This document shows, piece after piece, positions 31,419 to 40,530 of a stretch of DNA of 49,284 nucleotides. Every line of letters starts with the position of its first letter. The stretch's first letter is position 1. The DNA is from an uncultured Bacteroidales bacterium. Its GTDB lineage: Bacteria > Bacteroidota > Bacteroidia > Bacteroidales > Paludibacteraceae. A program made the translations under genes and the position numbers. The notes under the pieces were generated by a model that was not told the origin of the DNA, did not search any database, and worked only from the letters and a program-made list of their open reading frames with translations. The stretch covers positions 1 to 49,284 of the forward strand of contig CAMJJT010000014.1 in the NCBI GenBank assembly GCA_946406195.1, written 5' to 3'.

Positions 31419-31646
31419 ATGTTCAAATACACAAAACGACTAATCTCTGACATCCGTTTCTGGTGTCAAGAACTTAAACTTCGGAGTAAAGAAAATGACG
31501 AATTAGATCATATTTCGGATATTACCTTCCAAGAAGGATATGGTGGCCACAATACGATGGCTGGTTTCTTCTATTATAAAGAAATGCAGCGTAATCGTGC
31601 CGAGCGTAAACGCTTGCACAAAGAAACATTAGCAGCAATTCAATAA
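31419..31646 (+). CDS. Small protein of unknown function upstream of glf
   Basis: The 75-residue product, starting MFKYTKRLISDIRFWCQELK, is charged and mostly helical in look, with DHISDITFQEGYGGHNTMAG in the middle and RKRLHKETLAAIQ at the end. I do not recognise it. Its ending occurs again, as a fragment (KRLHKEQLAAIR then stop), just after glf at 32795-32833, so a second copy once stood there. It ends 4 bases before glf and is probably cotranslated with it. Confidence 0.6.
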   Translation: MFKYTKRLISDIRFWCQELKLRSKENDELDHISDITFQEGYGGHNTMAGFFYYKEMQRNRAERKRLHKETLAAIQ

Positions 31647-31650
31647 TCTT

Positions 31651-32769
31651 ATGGAATACGATTATCTCATAGTAGGCTCCGGATTGTTTGGAGCGACTTT
31701 TTCCTATCGTGCTAAGCAGGCAGGAAAGAGGTGTTTGGTAATTGATAAACGCCCTCATCTTGGAGGAAATGTGTATTGTGAGCAGGTGGAAGGAATCAAT
31801 GTCCACAAGTACGGCGCACACATCTTCCATACAGCTAACAAAGAAGTGTGGGATTTTGTAAACTCCCTTGTGCCGTTTAATCGCTATACCAATTGTCCGG
31901 TAGCTAATTTTCATGGGGAGTTGTACAATCTTCCGTTTAACATGAATACCTTCTCGCAGCTCTGGGGTGTGCGTACTCCCGATGAGGCAAAGGCGAAGAT
32001 TGACGAGCAACGTGCGGAAGCATTGGCTGCTCTCAATGGACGTGAGCCAGCCAATTTGGAAGAACAAGCCCTTTGCTTGGTAGGAAAGGACATCTTCTTC
32101 AAACTCATCAAGGAGTACACAGAAAAGCAATGGGGTAGAGACTGCAAAGAGTTACCAGCTTTTATCATCCGCCGTTTGCCTTTGCGTTTTGTCTTTGATA
32201 ATAATTACTTCAATGATCCTTACCAAGGTATTCCTATTGGTGGGTATAATAAGTTAATTGCTGCGCTATTAGAAGGTGTGGAGGTTAAAACTGAGTGTGA
32301 TTTCTTTAAGGAATACAAAGATTCATGGCGTGAGATAGCAGACCAATTAGTCTATACAGGTCCGATTGACGAGTACTTCAGTTATCAATTAGGTCGGCTT
32401 GATTGGCGTACGGTAACCTTCAAAACGCGCATAGAAAACACCCCTAACTATCAAGGCAACGCGGTTATAAACTACACATCGCACGATGTGCCATACACCC
32501 GCGTCATCGAACACAAGCATTTTGAGACGTTTGGAAATGCCGTTTATGATTGCCCCAAAACGGTCATCAGCGAAGAGTATTCGACGGAATACAAGCCCGG
32601 CATGGAGCAGTTCTATCCGGTAAATGACGAACGCAACAATGCGTTAGCTGATCATTATAGAGAGTTGTCTGAAAAAGAACTAGATGTAATCTTCGGTGGG
32701 CGTCTTGCAGAATATAAGTATTACGATATGGCTCCCATTATAGAGAAGGTTCTTAATATGACATTGTGA
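31651..32769 (+). CDS. glf: UDP-galactopyranose mutase
   Basis: The 372-residue flavoprotein begins YDYLIVGSGLFGATFSYRAK (FAD-binding), with RPHLGGNVYCE, INVHKYGAHIFHTANKEVWD and FNRYTNCPVANFHGELYNLP, then YTEKQWGRDCKELPA and YNYTSHDVPYTRVIEHKHF-like segment near 270-290. This is Glf, which converts UDP-galactopyranose to the furanose form. It implies galactofuranose in the polysaccharide. Composition moves back toward that of the core genome. Confidence 0.96.
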   Translation: MEYDYLIVGSGLFGATFSYRAKQAGKRCLVIDKRPHLGGNVYCEQVEGINVHKYGAHIFHTANKEVWDFVNSLVPFNRYTNCPVANFHGELYNLPFNMNTFSQLWGVRTPDEAKAKIDEQRAEALAALNGREPANLEEQALCLVGKDIFFKLIKEYTEKQWGRDCKELPAFIIRRLPLRFVFDNNYFNDPYQGIPIGGYNKLIAALLEGVEVKTECDFFKEYKDSWREIADQLVYTGPIDEYFSYQLGRLDWRTVTFKTRIENTPNYQGNAVINYTSHDVPYTRVIEHKHFETFGNAVYDCPKTVISEEYSTEYKPGMEQFYPVNDERNNALADHYRELSEKELDVIFGGRLAEYKYYDMAPIIEKVLNMTL

Positions 32770-32794
32770 TTTTTTTCTAACGTCGCTTCATGCT

Positions 32795-32833
32795 AAGCGG
32801 TTGCATAAGGAACAACTTGCTGCAATTCGATAG
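32795..32833 (+). pseudogene. 3' remnant of a second copy of the 75-residue gene
   Basis: The bases encode KRLHKEQLAAIR and a stop, against KRLHKETLAAIQ and stop at the end of the gene at 31419. The bases just before (32780-32794) may be a frameshifted continuation. It is too short to work and marks a duplication or replacement around glf. Confidence 0.65.
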
Positions 32834-32870
32834 ACGCAATAGAATCCACTATAACTCGCTAAGGCAAACA

Positions 32871-32908
32871 AAAAAATCATCTTGTAGTTGACCTGCAAGA
32901 TGATTTTT
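32871..32908. terminator. Bidirectional terminator after glf
   Basis: AAAAATCATCTTG pairs with CAAGATGATTTTT over an 11-base loop, with A runs left and T runs right. It can end both the polysaccharide operon and the opposite ATPase gene. Confidence 0.92.
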
Positions 32909-32932
32909 GTATGTAGTGAGATAGTAATAGCA

Positions 32933-34270
32933 CTATAAAAGCGGAGTCATGTACACAGGTACAAGGAGTGTTTCGCTATCTTTGCGTAAGTCTTTGGTAT
33001 AAACCAAATACCTGTTGCCAATGCGCGAGGCGTATTTTTTGCAAAATTCATCCAAAGAAGCGTGCGTTTTATAACCGGAGGACTTGACTTCAATTGGACA
33101 AACTTTATTTCCTCTGGATAACAAGAAATCTATTTCGTAGTTGTGTTTGGGATCCTTAGGAAAAGTATAATAGAAAAGTTGATTTCCAGATGCTGTTAAC
33201 ATCTGAGCAATCAAGTTCTCATACACATATCCAAGATTAGCATCCAGTTTATCACTTAGTAACTTATTATAGATAATATTGTCTGTGAAATCTTTATCCC
33301 AGAAACACAGTGTCACAAATAAACCAGTATCACCAACAAATATCTTATAGACATTTACATCTTCGCTAAGCAACATACCGACATTCGGATCATTGGAATG
33401 ATATGCGACATTCACAGTCATCGAATCTTTCATCATTGCAACTATTTCGCTAACGGAATCTGCACGATCGTTTTTCAATACCGTTGATACTTGAAAGCGT
33501 GAAGCATTGTTCATCAATTGAGCCGGAGCCGCTTTGAAAAGCAATTCGGCTTTTCCTGTGGAATCTAATTTCTGGAAATCCTCCAGATACAATTCAAGGA
33601 TCTCACGCTTTGTTTGATCTACCAGACTCAAGTTCGTGGTATCCAAATAGGTATTTACAGCTTGTGGCATGCCGCCAACCATCATATACAAACGCAGTTC
33701 ACGCATCTTGGTTCGCGTCAGGGCATCGCCTACAGACATGCGGGCGTCCAGTTGTTGTTTCAATAGAGGAATAGTAGCTGTATCTCCCAATGCCCAACGA
33801 AACTCTTCGTAGTCCATCGGATACATATTCAATCGTGTCTCTTCACTCGGAATGGTAATGTGCTGCGTGTTTTTCTTAATACTGATGAGCGAACCCGTTT
33901 CAATATAATCGTATCTTCCATCCTGAACCAGATATTTAATCGCTTGGCGGGCTTTGGGACACTGCTGTATCTCGTCAAAGATAATGACAGACTTGCGATT
34001 TTGCAAAATAACTCTATAATGCAGCTGGAGATAAGTAAAAATATCATTGAGGTTGTTAAGGTCATTCCACAAATCAAGAATTTTTTGCTCCGCTTTGTTA
34101 AAATCGATGAGAATATATGACTCATACTCATTTTTGGCGAATTGTTCCGCAATTGTAGATTTGCCGATACGACGAGCCCCTTTGATTAACAATGCCGTTT
34201 TGCCGTTACGCGTATTTTTCCATTCCAACATTTTGGAGTAGATTTTACGTTTGAATACTCTTTCTTCCAT
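32933..34270 (-). CDS. AAA_14/DUF4143 ATPase (second copy)
   Basis: The 445-residue protein has Walker A LIKGARRIGKSTIAEQ at about 27-42, VIIFDEIQQCPKARQ as Walker B, the sensor-like DYIETGSLISI, a middle YMMVGGMPQAVNTYL, and a C-terminal nuclease-like DUF4143 part with YTFPKDPKHNYEIDFLL and VCPIEVKSSGYKTH (Asp and Glu-x-Lys). It is the same family as the gene at 20558 but not a recent duplicate. The two, both leftward, bracket the polysaccharide cluster. Its job is unknown. Confidence 0.92.
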   Translation of the reverse strand: MEERVFKRKIYSKMLEWKNTRNGKTALLIKGARRIGKSTIAEQFAKNEYESYILIDFNKAEQKILDLWNDLNNLNDIFTYLQLHYRVILQNRKSVIIFDEIQQCPKARQAIKYLVQDGRYDYIETGSLISIKKNTQHITIPSEETRLNMYPMDYEEFRWALGDTATIPLLKQQLDARMSVGDALTRTKMRELRLYMMVGGMPQAVNTYLDTTNLSLVDQTKREILELYLEDFQKLDSTGKAELLFKAAPAQLMNNASRFQVSTVLKNDRADSVSEIVAMMKDSMTVNVAYHSNDPNVGMLLSEDVNVYKIFVGDTGLFVTLCFWDKDFTDNIIYNKLLSDKLDANLGYVYENLIAQMLTASGNQLFYYTFPKDPKHNYEIDFLLSRGNKVCPIEVKSSGYKTHASLDEFCKKYASRIGNRYLVYTKDLRKDSETLLVPVYMTPLL

Positions 34271-34290
34271 GACGATTCATTTTAAAACGC

Positions 34291-34324
34291 TGCAAAGTTA
34301 CTATTTTTTTGCGATATATGCAAA
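34291..34324 (-). promoter_or_regulatory. Promoter of the second AAA/DUF4143 gene
   Basis: TAACTTTGCA on the minus strand (34291-34300) with ATTTGCATAT upstream (34315-34324). Confidence 0.82.
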
Positions 34325-34436
34325 TATTTTTACATTAAAATCGCATTTCCCGTAAATTTTTGTATGTTAATTACCGCATTACCCGCAAATTTTAAAACGC
34401 AAAACACCGCATCACCCCAAAATGTATGTCAAAGGC

Positions 34437-35222
34437 TTATTTTTGGAAACGGAGCATGTGCCATTCGCCGTTGGAGAGGGTAGCGAGATGATGAAGCGAA
34501 TGAGACTCGGCAGAGGAGATGAGGGCAGGACAATCGGACTCGTAGAAACCGCTGAGCCAGAGTTCGCCGCCTGAGACGAGAGAGGAGGCATAGGATGGCA
34601 TATGGTCCAGTAATACATTGCGGTGGATGTTAGCAAGGATGAGATGGAAAGAGCCTAACCCTAACCCTTCCCTAAAGGGAAGGGAATTTAGATCTCCCAA
34701 ACGGATGTCGATTTCTACGTTATTGAGAGCCGCATTCTCTTTGGCATTCTCCACACTCTTGTCGTCAATATCATTAGCCAGCACATATTGGGCACCTTGT
34801 TTCTTGGCAAAGATAGCTAAAACACCGGTTCCTGTTCCGTGGTCGAGGACGTTTTTGCCCGTTAAATTCGTAGAAAGTAACGTGTTGATAAGTAGCGAAG
34901 TGGTCTCATGGTGTCCTGCTCCAAAGGCACAATGCGGGATGATCTTCACGCCGAGCGGCAGTTCTTGAATAGGGTGCTCCGCTTCCCAAACCGCATTCCA
35001 GTTCTCGTCCGGACACTTCTCAACGGAAAGAAGCGTTGCTCCTTCCGTATTTAAGATTTGAGATTTGATATTTGACATTTGTTTTTCCCATAACTCTGAC
35101 GGGATATAATAATCTTCTCCGTCGATGGTGTCAACTCCCAAGTCGCTGATTTGCTGGTCAAATACATCTTTTTGCCATTCTTCGGCAAAAGAAGTGTTAA
35201 TGTGCAAAACGTGATACTTCAT
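34437..35222 (-). CDS. prmA: Ribosomal protein L11 methyltransferase
   Basis: The 261-residue protein has KIIPHCAFGAGHHETTSLLI, VLDHGTGTGVLAIFAKKQGA (SAM motif I), VLANDIDDKSVENAKENAAL and LILANIHRNVLL, all PrmA signatures; it methylates L11. Two inserts are visible: residues around 50-60 (SNIKSQILNTEG) are encoded by five 7-base repeats (35047-35081), and SLPFREGLGLGS before HLILAN comes from a palindrome (34665-34684). Both lie in frame. It overlaps folC by one base. Start matches the family. Confidence 0.94.
   Translation of the reverse strand: MKYHVLHINTSFAEEWQKDVFDQQISDLGVDTIDGEDYYIPSELWEKQMSNIKSQILNTEGATLLSVEKCPDENWNAVWEAEHPIQELPLGVKIIPHCAFGAGHHETTSLLINTLLSTNLTGKNVLDHGTGTGVLAIFAKKQGAQYVLANDIDDKSVENAKENAALNNVEIDIRLGDLNSLPFREGLGLGSFHLILANIHRNVLLDHMPSYASSLVSGGELWLSGFYESDCPALISSAESHSLHHLATLSNGEWHMLRFQK
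34665..34684. repeat. Palindrome inside prmA
   Basis: CCCTTCCCT, two bases, AGGGAAGGG: a perfect 9-bp inverted repeat within the coding sequence, read as PFREGLG. Confidence 0.8.
35047..35081. repeat. Five 7-base repeats inside prmA
   Basis: Units gtattta, agatttg, agatttg, atatttg and acatttg follow directly on the plus strand. Confidence 0.85.
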
Positions 35223-36538
35223 TAATTGATAATTGATAATTGACAGTTGATAATTTGCAGCGCTTCGCCGACGAGGTAATTGCTGCCACCGATAAAGATT
35301 GCGTCGGTTTCATCGGCATTTTTAAGCGCATAATCGATAGCCTCTTTGGGATTAGATATGGCAACTCCCTCTTTACCCCACATAGCTAACATCTCCTCGG
35401 CGGTTCTTGCGCGTTGGGTATTAGGGGTGGTGAAGATATAGTGGTATCGGTCTTCGGTCGGCATGAGCCGCATGACGACATCGGTATCTTTGTCGTTCAC
35501 CATGCCGAAGACGATCCATACATGCGGATTAGTGAGCTCTTTGAGCTGTTTGGCAACATATTGGAGACCATGACTGTTATGCCCGGTATCGCAAATAATA
35601 AGCGGTTTCATCGAGAGAATTTCCCATCGTCCGCGAAGCCCCGTTAGACTGCACACGTGGCTAAATCCCTCTCTGATAGCATCTTTCGTGATCCCGTAAT
35701 CCCGTAATCCCGTAATCCCGTAATTACGTAACACTTGCAGGGCGACATATGCTGTTTGGAGATTGTGCTCCTGATAGAGACCTTTGAGATCACATTCCGG
35801 TGCTTCGCGTAATCGGCGAGAACGCATATATCCGCATTGATCGGCAAACCAGATCCGGCAATCGGTAGTCTCTAATCCTTCGCCTAAGATACCACACTCC
35901 CGTGCACGATCCAAAAAGACATTCATCGTCTGAGGGTGAGTTTCTCCGATTACAACGGGGATATTCGGTTTGATGATACCTGCTTTCTCACGGGCAATCT
36001 TGGGCAATGTGTTACCGAGAAACTCCATGTGGTCAAAACCAATATTGGTAATGACGGAGAGGATGGGGGTGAGGACATTCGTGCTGTCTAATCGTCCACC
36101 GAGACCGACTTCTACTACCGCTATATCGACATTTTCTCGCACGAAATAAGCAAAAGCCATCGCAGTCATGGTCTCGAAGAACGAAGGTTGTACCTCGTCC
36201 AAGAACGCACGGTTTTGCTCGATGAAATCGGCAACTTCTGCTTCCGGAATAGGCTGACCGTTGATACGTATCCGTTCGGTCAAAGAGATGAGATGAGGCG
36301 AGGTGAACAAACCGACTTTATATCCCGCCGCTTGGAGAACCGCAGCTATGAGATGGCTGGTTGAACCTTTGCCGTTCGTTCCAGCCACGTGTACAGCACG
36401 TAAATGCTCATGGGGATTGCCCACATGCGCCATCAGACGCAGCGTGTTCTCCAAGCCCGGCTTATAAGCAGTCGAACCCACCAAATGAAAGGGCGGACGC
36501 GAGGAATAGAGATATTCTATGGCTTCGTTATAGGTCAT
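35222..36538 (-). CDS. folC: Folylpolyglutamate synthase/dihydrofolate synthase
   Basis: The 438-residue Mur-ligase-like protein has HVAGTNGKGSTSHLIAAVLQ (P-loop), GLFTSPHLISLTERIRING, VVEVGLGGRLDSTNV, TNIGFDHMEFLG and DTGHNSHG. It adds glutamate to folates. Near residue 275 the part NYGITGLRDYGITKD is encoded by four 8-base repeats (35693-35724), and the last residues (IINCQLSIIN) come from 7-base spacer repeats (35225-35252), so the gene end has been rewritten by repeats. It overlaps dnaE by 4 bp and prmA by 1. Confidence 0.94.
   Translation of the reverse strand: MTYNEAIEYLYSSRPPFHLVGSTAYKPGLENTLRLMAHVGNPHEHLRAVHVAGTNGKGSTSHLIAAVLQAAGYKVGLFTSPHLISLTERIRINGQPIPEAEVADFIEQNRAFLDEVQPSFFETMTAMAFAYFVRENVDIAVVEVGLGGRLDSTNVLTPILSVITNIGFDHMEFLGNTLPKIAREKAGIIKPNIPVVIGETHPQTMNVFLDRARECGILGEGLETTDCRIWFADQCGYMRSRRLREAPECDLKGLYQEHNLQTAYVALQVLRNYGITGLRDYGITKDAIREGFSHVCSLTGLRGRWEILSMKPLIICDTGHNSHGLQYVAKQLKELTNPHVWIVFGMVNDKDTDVVMRLMPTEDRYHYIFTTPNTQRARTAEEMLAMWGKEGVAISNPKEAIDYALKNADETDAIFIGGSNYLVGEALQIINCQLSIIN
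35225..35252. repeat. Four 7-base repeats at the folC 3' end
   Basis: Units attgata, attgata, attgaca and gttgata, the same words as after menG, here read as the last codons of folC on the minus strand. Confidence 0.85.
35693..35724. repeat. Four 8-base repeats inside folC
   Basis: cccgtaat occurs four times in a row, with diverged units on both sides (cgtgat before, tacgtaac after). Confidence 0.88.
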
Positions 36539-39500
36539 GAATTGCTTACCGGTTTGAATTCCAGGATCCCTTCTGCGCGTTTCTGGCTAAGCCATTTATA
36601 GAACCGAGGAGTGATACGCACTGCATGTTGTCGGCTGGTTAGCGTGATATGCTGGCGGTTCATCGGGTTATAGACGCAGACATGAAGTCGCCCTTTTCCC
36701 GGGTTCTCATCTACCATATCGGCGAGTTCATCGATACTTTCCGGAGTGACGGCATCCAGGGAGAGGCGTATATTGATGCCTTCCGTGCGTCCGTCTTGTG
36801 CCTCAGATAGCATCTCAACGCGTTGTACTACAAACTCAAACTCAGCTTCTTCATCTTTGCCCTCTTTGAACCATTTCATGCCGGCTCCTTTCTGCTGAAT
36901 AACACCGGTAACCATGACGTATAAGTCTTTGAGCATCAGATGGGCAAACTGGCTATATGCATTGCCGAAGAGTACAAACTGGTAGCTGCCGGTATAATCC
37001 TCGATGGTATAACGTCCATACGGATTTCCTTTTTGGCTACGCAGCTGTTCCGCCTCGGTGATGAGGCCGCCAATCAATACCGCTTGGTTCTTATGAGAGG
37101 TGATAAATTCCGATGGAATGAGGGGTTTTTCCTCTTGTTCAGCTTGTGCAGCGAGGGCTTGTTTCTCTGCTTCTATACGCGCGTCCGGACGACGCCATTT
37201 ATCGAATTGGCTTAGTTCGGCTGCCGTAAGGTTACATAACTCTCGCACCTCGTATTCGTATTCGTCGAGCGGGTGGGCGGAGAGATAAATGCCGATTAAC
37301 TCTTTCTCTTTATTAAGACGTTCGATTGTATCCCATCGAGCCGCATTAGGTAGATCGGGGTGCTTCACCTCAACCGCCAGATCCAAGTCTCCGAAGAGTG
37401 AATTGGAACTGGTCTCTTTGTCTGCCTGCCATTTATTGCCGTAGTTCATGAGCAGGTCGAGTCCCGAGTTTCCATTCTCGTCAAGGCCGAAGAATTGCTC
37501 GCGGTAAATATCGTCAAAGCACTCAAAAGCACCTGCTTGCGCGAGGTTTTCAATCGTTTTTCGGTTGCAGGACTGTAGGTTCACGCGCTCCAGAAAATCA
37601 AATATACCGGTGTATTTGCCGTTCTTCTCACGCTCGGAGATGATCGCTTCTGCGGCTCCTTCTCCGACACCCTTGATACCGCCTAAACCAAAGCGGATAG
37701 CACCTTTACTATTAACGGTGAAGGATAGTTCGGATTCATTCACGTCCGGCTCCAAGACGCTCAATCCCAGAGCTTTACACTCGTCCATCAGCTTGGTGAC
37801 CTCTTTGATATCGTCCTTATGAACGGTGAGGTTCGCCGCCATGAATTCGGCAGGGTAGTGCGCTTTTAGATAGCCCGTTTGGTATGCCACCCACGAGTAG
37901 CAAGCCGCGTGTGATTTATTGAACGCGTATGATGCAAATTTCTTCCAGTCTTCCCAGATTTTCGTCAGTATTTTGGGATCGTGTCCATTCGCTTTTCCTC
38001 CATCCATGAACTTGACTTGCAGCGACTCCAGAACAGCCATTTGCTTCTTACCCATCGCTTTACGGAGTTTGTCGCTCTCGCCGCGGGTGAAGTTAGCTAA
38101 GAGCCGGCTGAGCAACATGACTTGCTCCTGATAAACCGTGACGCCGTACGTGTCCTTGAGGTATTTCTCCATGACGGGGATGTCGTACGTCACGGGTTCT
38201 TGTCCTTGTTTACGCTTGATAAACTGCGGGATATAATCCATCGGTCCCGGACGATAGAGGGCGTTCATGGCGATCAAGTCTCCGATGACGGTCGGTTTGA
38301 GCTCACGCAGGTATTTCTGCATGCCGGCAGACTCGAACTGGAAGACCGCCACCGTTCGTCCTTCTTGGAAGAGTTTATAGGTCAACTCATCATCAATAGG
38401 AATATGGTCAATATCTACCTCCTCGCCGCGTGCTTTCTTTATGTTTCGCAGGCACTCCTTGATAATCGTCAGGGTGATGAGTCCGAGGAAGTCCATCTTG
38501 ATTAGCCCGACCGACTCCACGACATGCCCGTCGTACTCTGTAACAAGGACACGTTTCTTGCTGGTCTTATCTTCGACGGAAGAAAGCGGTGCAAAATTCG
38601 TCAGATCATCAGCTCCAATGATTACACCGCAGGCATGTACGCCCACTTGGCGAATCGTTCCTTCCAACCGTGCAGCGTACTCCAACATGGATCGCGTATT
38701 GGGATCGCCTTGCTCGTACTCGCGTTTGAGTTCCTCAATATATTTATAGCAGTTACGCAGGTTCACCTTCGGCTTTTTTGCGCCTTCGGGCAGACCTTTG
38801 AGCACCGAATCCGGGAAATCACGGTCGGGGATCATTCCTTTGAGTTCGTTCACCCTTGCCAGCGGCACTTGTTGTACGCGTCCCACATCTGACAAGGCGG
38901 ATTTGGTAGCCATCTTGCCGTACGTCACGATGTGCGCCACATGTGTCTCGCCATATTTGCGGGATACGTAATCCAGCACTTTGCCTCGTCCACAATCCTC
39001 AAAGTCCGTATCAATATCAGGGAGAGAAATACGATCGGGGTTTAAGAAACGCTCAAACAGCAAGTCGTATTCCAGAGGATCCAAGTCCGTTATTTTCAGA
39101 CAGTAAGCGACAACCGATCCTGCAGCGGAACCACGGCCCGGTCCCACGCTCACATCCAACTCTTCGCGGGCTGCCCGGATAAAATCCATAACGATTAGAA
39201 AATATCCCGGGAAACCCATAGAGATGATCGTGTTGAGTTCAAACTCAATGCGCTCTTTGAGCACTTCGTCCGTATCCAGCCGCTCTTGACCGTAACGCTC
39301 CAAAGCTCCTTGCATCGTCAGATAGCGCAGATAAGCGCTCTCGAACGCCAATCGGTCGGGATAATCTTCCTCCTTGCCAAACGAAGCAGGGATGTCGAAC
39401 TTCGGCATGATTGGTCCGTGGTCAATGTCATAGACTTCAACCTTGTCTGCTATCTCCTGAGTGTTCTCCAAAGCTTCCGGCAGATCGGGGAAGATCTCCG

Positions 39501-40380
39501 CCATTTCATCGGGAGTTTTGAGCCATTCCTGTTTGGTATAGTGCATTCTGTTGACGTCGTTCACATAGTGGTTTGTACTTAAACAAATCAACCGATCGTG
39601 CGCTTCCGAATCCTCTTCATTTACAAAATGGGCGTCGTTGGTACAGATGATTTTTACGTCATACTTGTGCGCCAAGTCAACCAAAACAGGGTTCACCTGT
39701 TTCTGACGCTCGTACACCTCTACATCCGCTCCGGGTTTCTGTGTCTCATGGCGTTGGAGCTCGATGTAATAATCCTCGCCAAAGAGGTTCTTAAACCATT
39801 GAACGGTAGCTTCTGCTTCTGTAAAATCGCCATTTTTAGCGATTCCATCGAGGATTTTCTGAGGTAACTCTCCTCCCAAACAAGCAGAGCAGCAAATGAC
39901 ACCTTCATGCCATTTCTCCAGTAACTCTTTGTCAATACGGGGTGTATGGTAAAAGGCATCGGACATGTATCCGTGCGAGACGATGCGGCAGAGGTTATGG
40001 TATCCCACCATATTCTTTGCCAGCAGAATAAGGTGCCAACCGGATCGGTCAATCACATACGTACGTCCTTCTCCGTTTACCGCTTTGTCATCCTTCATTG
40101 AGTGACGTCCGCGACGAGCACAATACACCTCGCAACCCACAATAGGCTTGAAGGGCACAAACGGTTCTCCTTTCTCTTCGGCTGCCGCTTTGCGTTTCTT
40201 GTTGACAGACTTGGTGTAATCCAGCAGATCTTTGATTCCGTACATGTTGCCATGATCGGTCAACGCGACTGCGTTCATTCCGCTGTCGATACATTTATCC
40301 ACTATCTCTTCCACTTTGCTCAAACCGTCCAGCAGCGAGTAGTGCGAGTGTACATGTAAATGCGTAAAAGCCATATTCAT
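36535..40380 (-). CDS. dnaE: DNA polymerase III subunit alpha
   Basis: The 1281-residue protein starts with the PHP domain (FTHLHVHSHYSLLDG, TDHGNMYG), followed by the polymerase core with SVGPGRGSAAGSVVAYCL, LPDIDTDFED, GVHACGVIIGADD, MNALYRPGPMDYIP and YQEQVMLLSRLLANFTRGES, then the finger and tandem HhH region and a C-terminal OB domain (NQAVLIGGLITEAEQL). It is the replicative polymerase. Length and motif order are normal. The promoter is just upstream, nadE diverges, and folC and prmA follow with overlaps, so the three are one operon. Confidence 0.97.
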   Translation of the reverse strand: MNMAFTHLHVHSHYSLLDGLSKVEEIVDKCIDSGMNAVALTDHGNMYGIKDLLDYTKSVNKKRKAAAEEKGEPFVPFKPIVGCEVYCARRGRHSMKDDKAVNGEGRTYVIDRSGWHLILLAKNMVGYHNLCRIVSHGYMSDAFYHTPRIDKELLEKWHEGVICCSACLGGELPQKILDGIAKNGDFTEAEATVQWFKNLFGEDYYIELQRHETQKPGADVEVYERQKQVNPVLVDLAHKYDVKIICTNDAHFVNEEDSEAHDRLICLSTNHYVNDVNRMHYTKQEWLKTPDEMAEIFPDLPEALENTQEIADKVEVYDIDHGPIMPKFDIPASFGKEEDYPDRLAFESAYLRYLTMQGALERYGQERLDTDEVLKERIEFELNTIISMGFPGYFLIVMDFIRAAREELDVSVGPGRGSAAGSVVAYCLKITDLDPLEYDLLFERFLNPDRISLPDIDTDFEDCGRGKVLDYVSRKYGETHVAHIVTYGKMATKSALSDVGRVQQVPLARVNELKGMIPDRDFPDSVLKGLPEGAKKPKVNLRNCYKYIEELKREYEQGDPNTRSMLEYAARLEGTIRQVGVHACGVIIGADDLTNFAPLSSVEDKTSKKRVLVTEYDGHVVESVGLIKMDFLGLITLTIIKECLRNIKKARGEEVDIDHIPIDDELTYKLFQEGRTVAVFQFESAGMQKYLRELKPTVIGDLIAMNALYRPGPMDYIPQFIKRKQGQEPVTYDIPVMEKYLKDTYGVTVYQEQVMLLSRLLANFTRGESDKLRKAMGKKQMAVLESLQVKFMDGGKANGHDPKILTKIWEDWKKFASYAFNKSHAACYSWVAYQTGYLKAHYPAEFMAANLTVHKDDIKEVTKLMDECKALGLSVLEPDVNESELSFTVNSKGAIRFGLGGIKGVGEGAAEAIISEREKNGKYTGIFDFLERVNLQSCNRKTIENLAQAGAFECFDDIYREQFFGLDENGNSGLDLLMNYGNKWQADKETSSNSLFGDLDLAVEVKHPDLPNAARWDTIERLNKEKELIGIYLSAHPLDEYEYEVRELCNLTAAELSQFDKWRRPDARIEAEKQALAAQAEQEEKPLIPSEFITSHKNQAVLIGGLITEAEQLRSQKGNPYGRYTIEDYTGSYQFVLFGNAYSQFAHLMLKDLYVMVTGVIQQKGAGMKWFKEGKDEEAEFEFVVQRVEMLSEAQDGRTEGINIRLSLDAVTPESIDELADMVDENPGKGRLHVCVYNPMNRQHITLTSRQHAVRITPRFYKWLSQKRAEGILEFKPVSNS

Positions 40381-40391
40381 CCAAATTAGGC

Positions 40392-40425
40392 TGCAAAGGT
40401 ACTAAAAATAATTGAAAATTGAAAA
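40392..40425 (-). promoter_or_regulatory. dnaE promoter
   Basis: TACCTTTGCA on the minus strand (40392-40401), 12 bases before the ATG. The usual TTG region falls in a 7-base repeat (aattgaa, 40411-40440), so the -33 element is poor. Confidence 0.7.
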
Positions 40426-40440
40426 TTGAAAATTGAAAAT
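40411..40440. repeat. Four 7-base repeats between dnaE and nadE
   Basis: aattgaa is repeated about four times over the -33 region of the dnaE promoter. Confidence 0.88.
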
Positions 40441-40486
40441 TTGTGGATAGGTATTTTTTTTTCTTAAAAAGTTCGCGCGCGCTTGC

Positions 40487-40517
40487 ATATGTAAAAAAAA
40501 ATACGTATCTTTGCAGC
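40487..40517 (+). promoter_or_regulatory. nadE promoter
   Basis: TTGCATATG near 40483-40491 and TATCTTTGCA near 40507-40516, with the ATG at 40531. Confidence 0.8.
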
Positions 40518-40530
40518 CGCTTATAATTGT

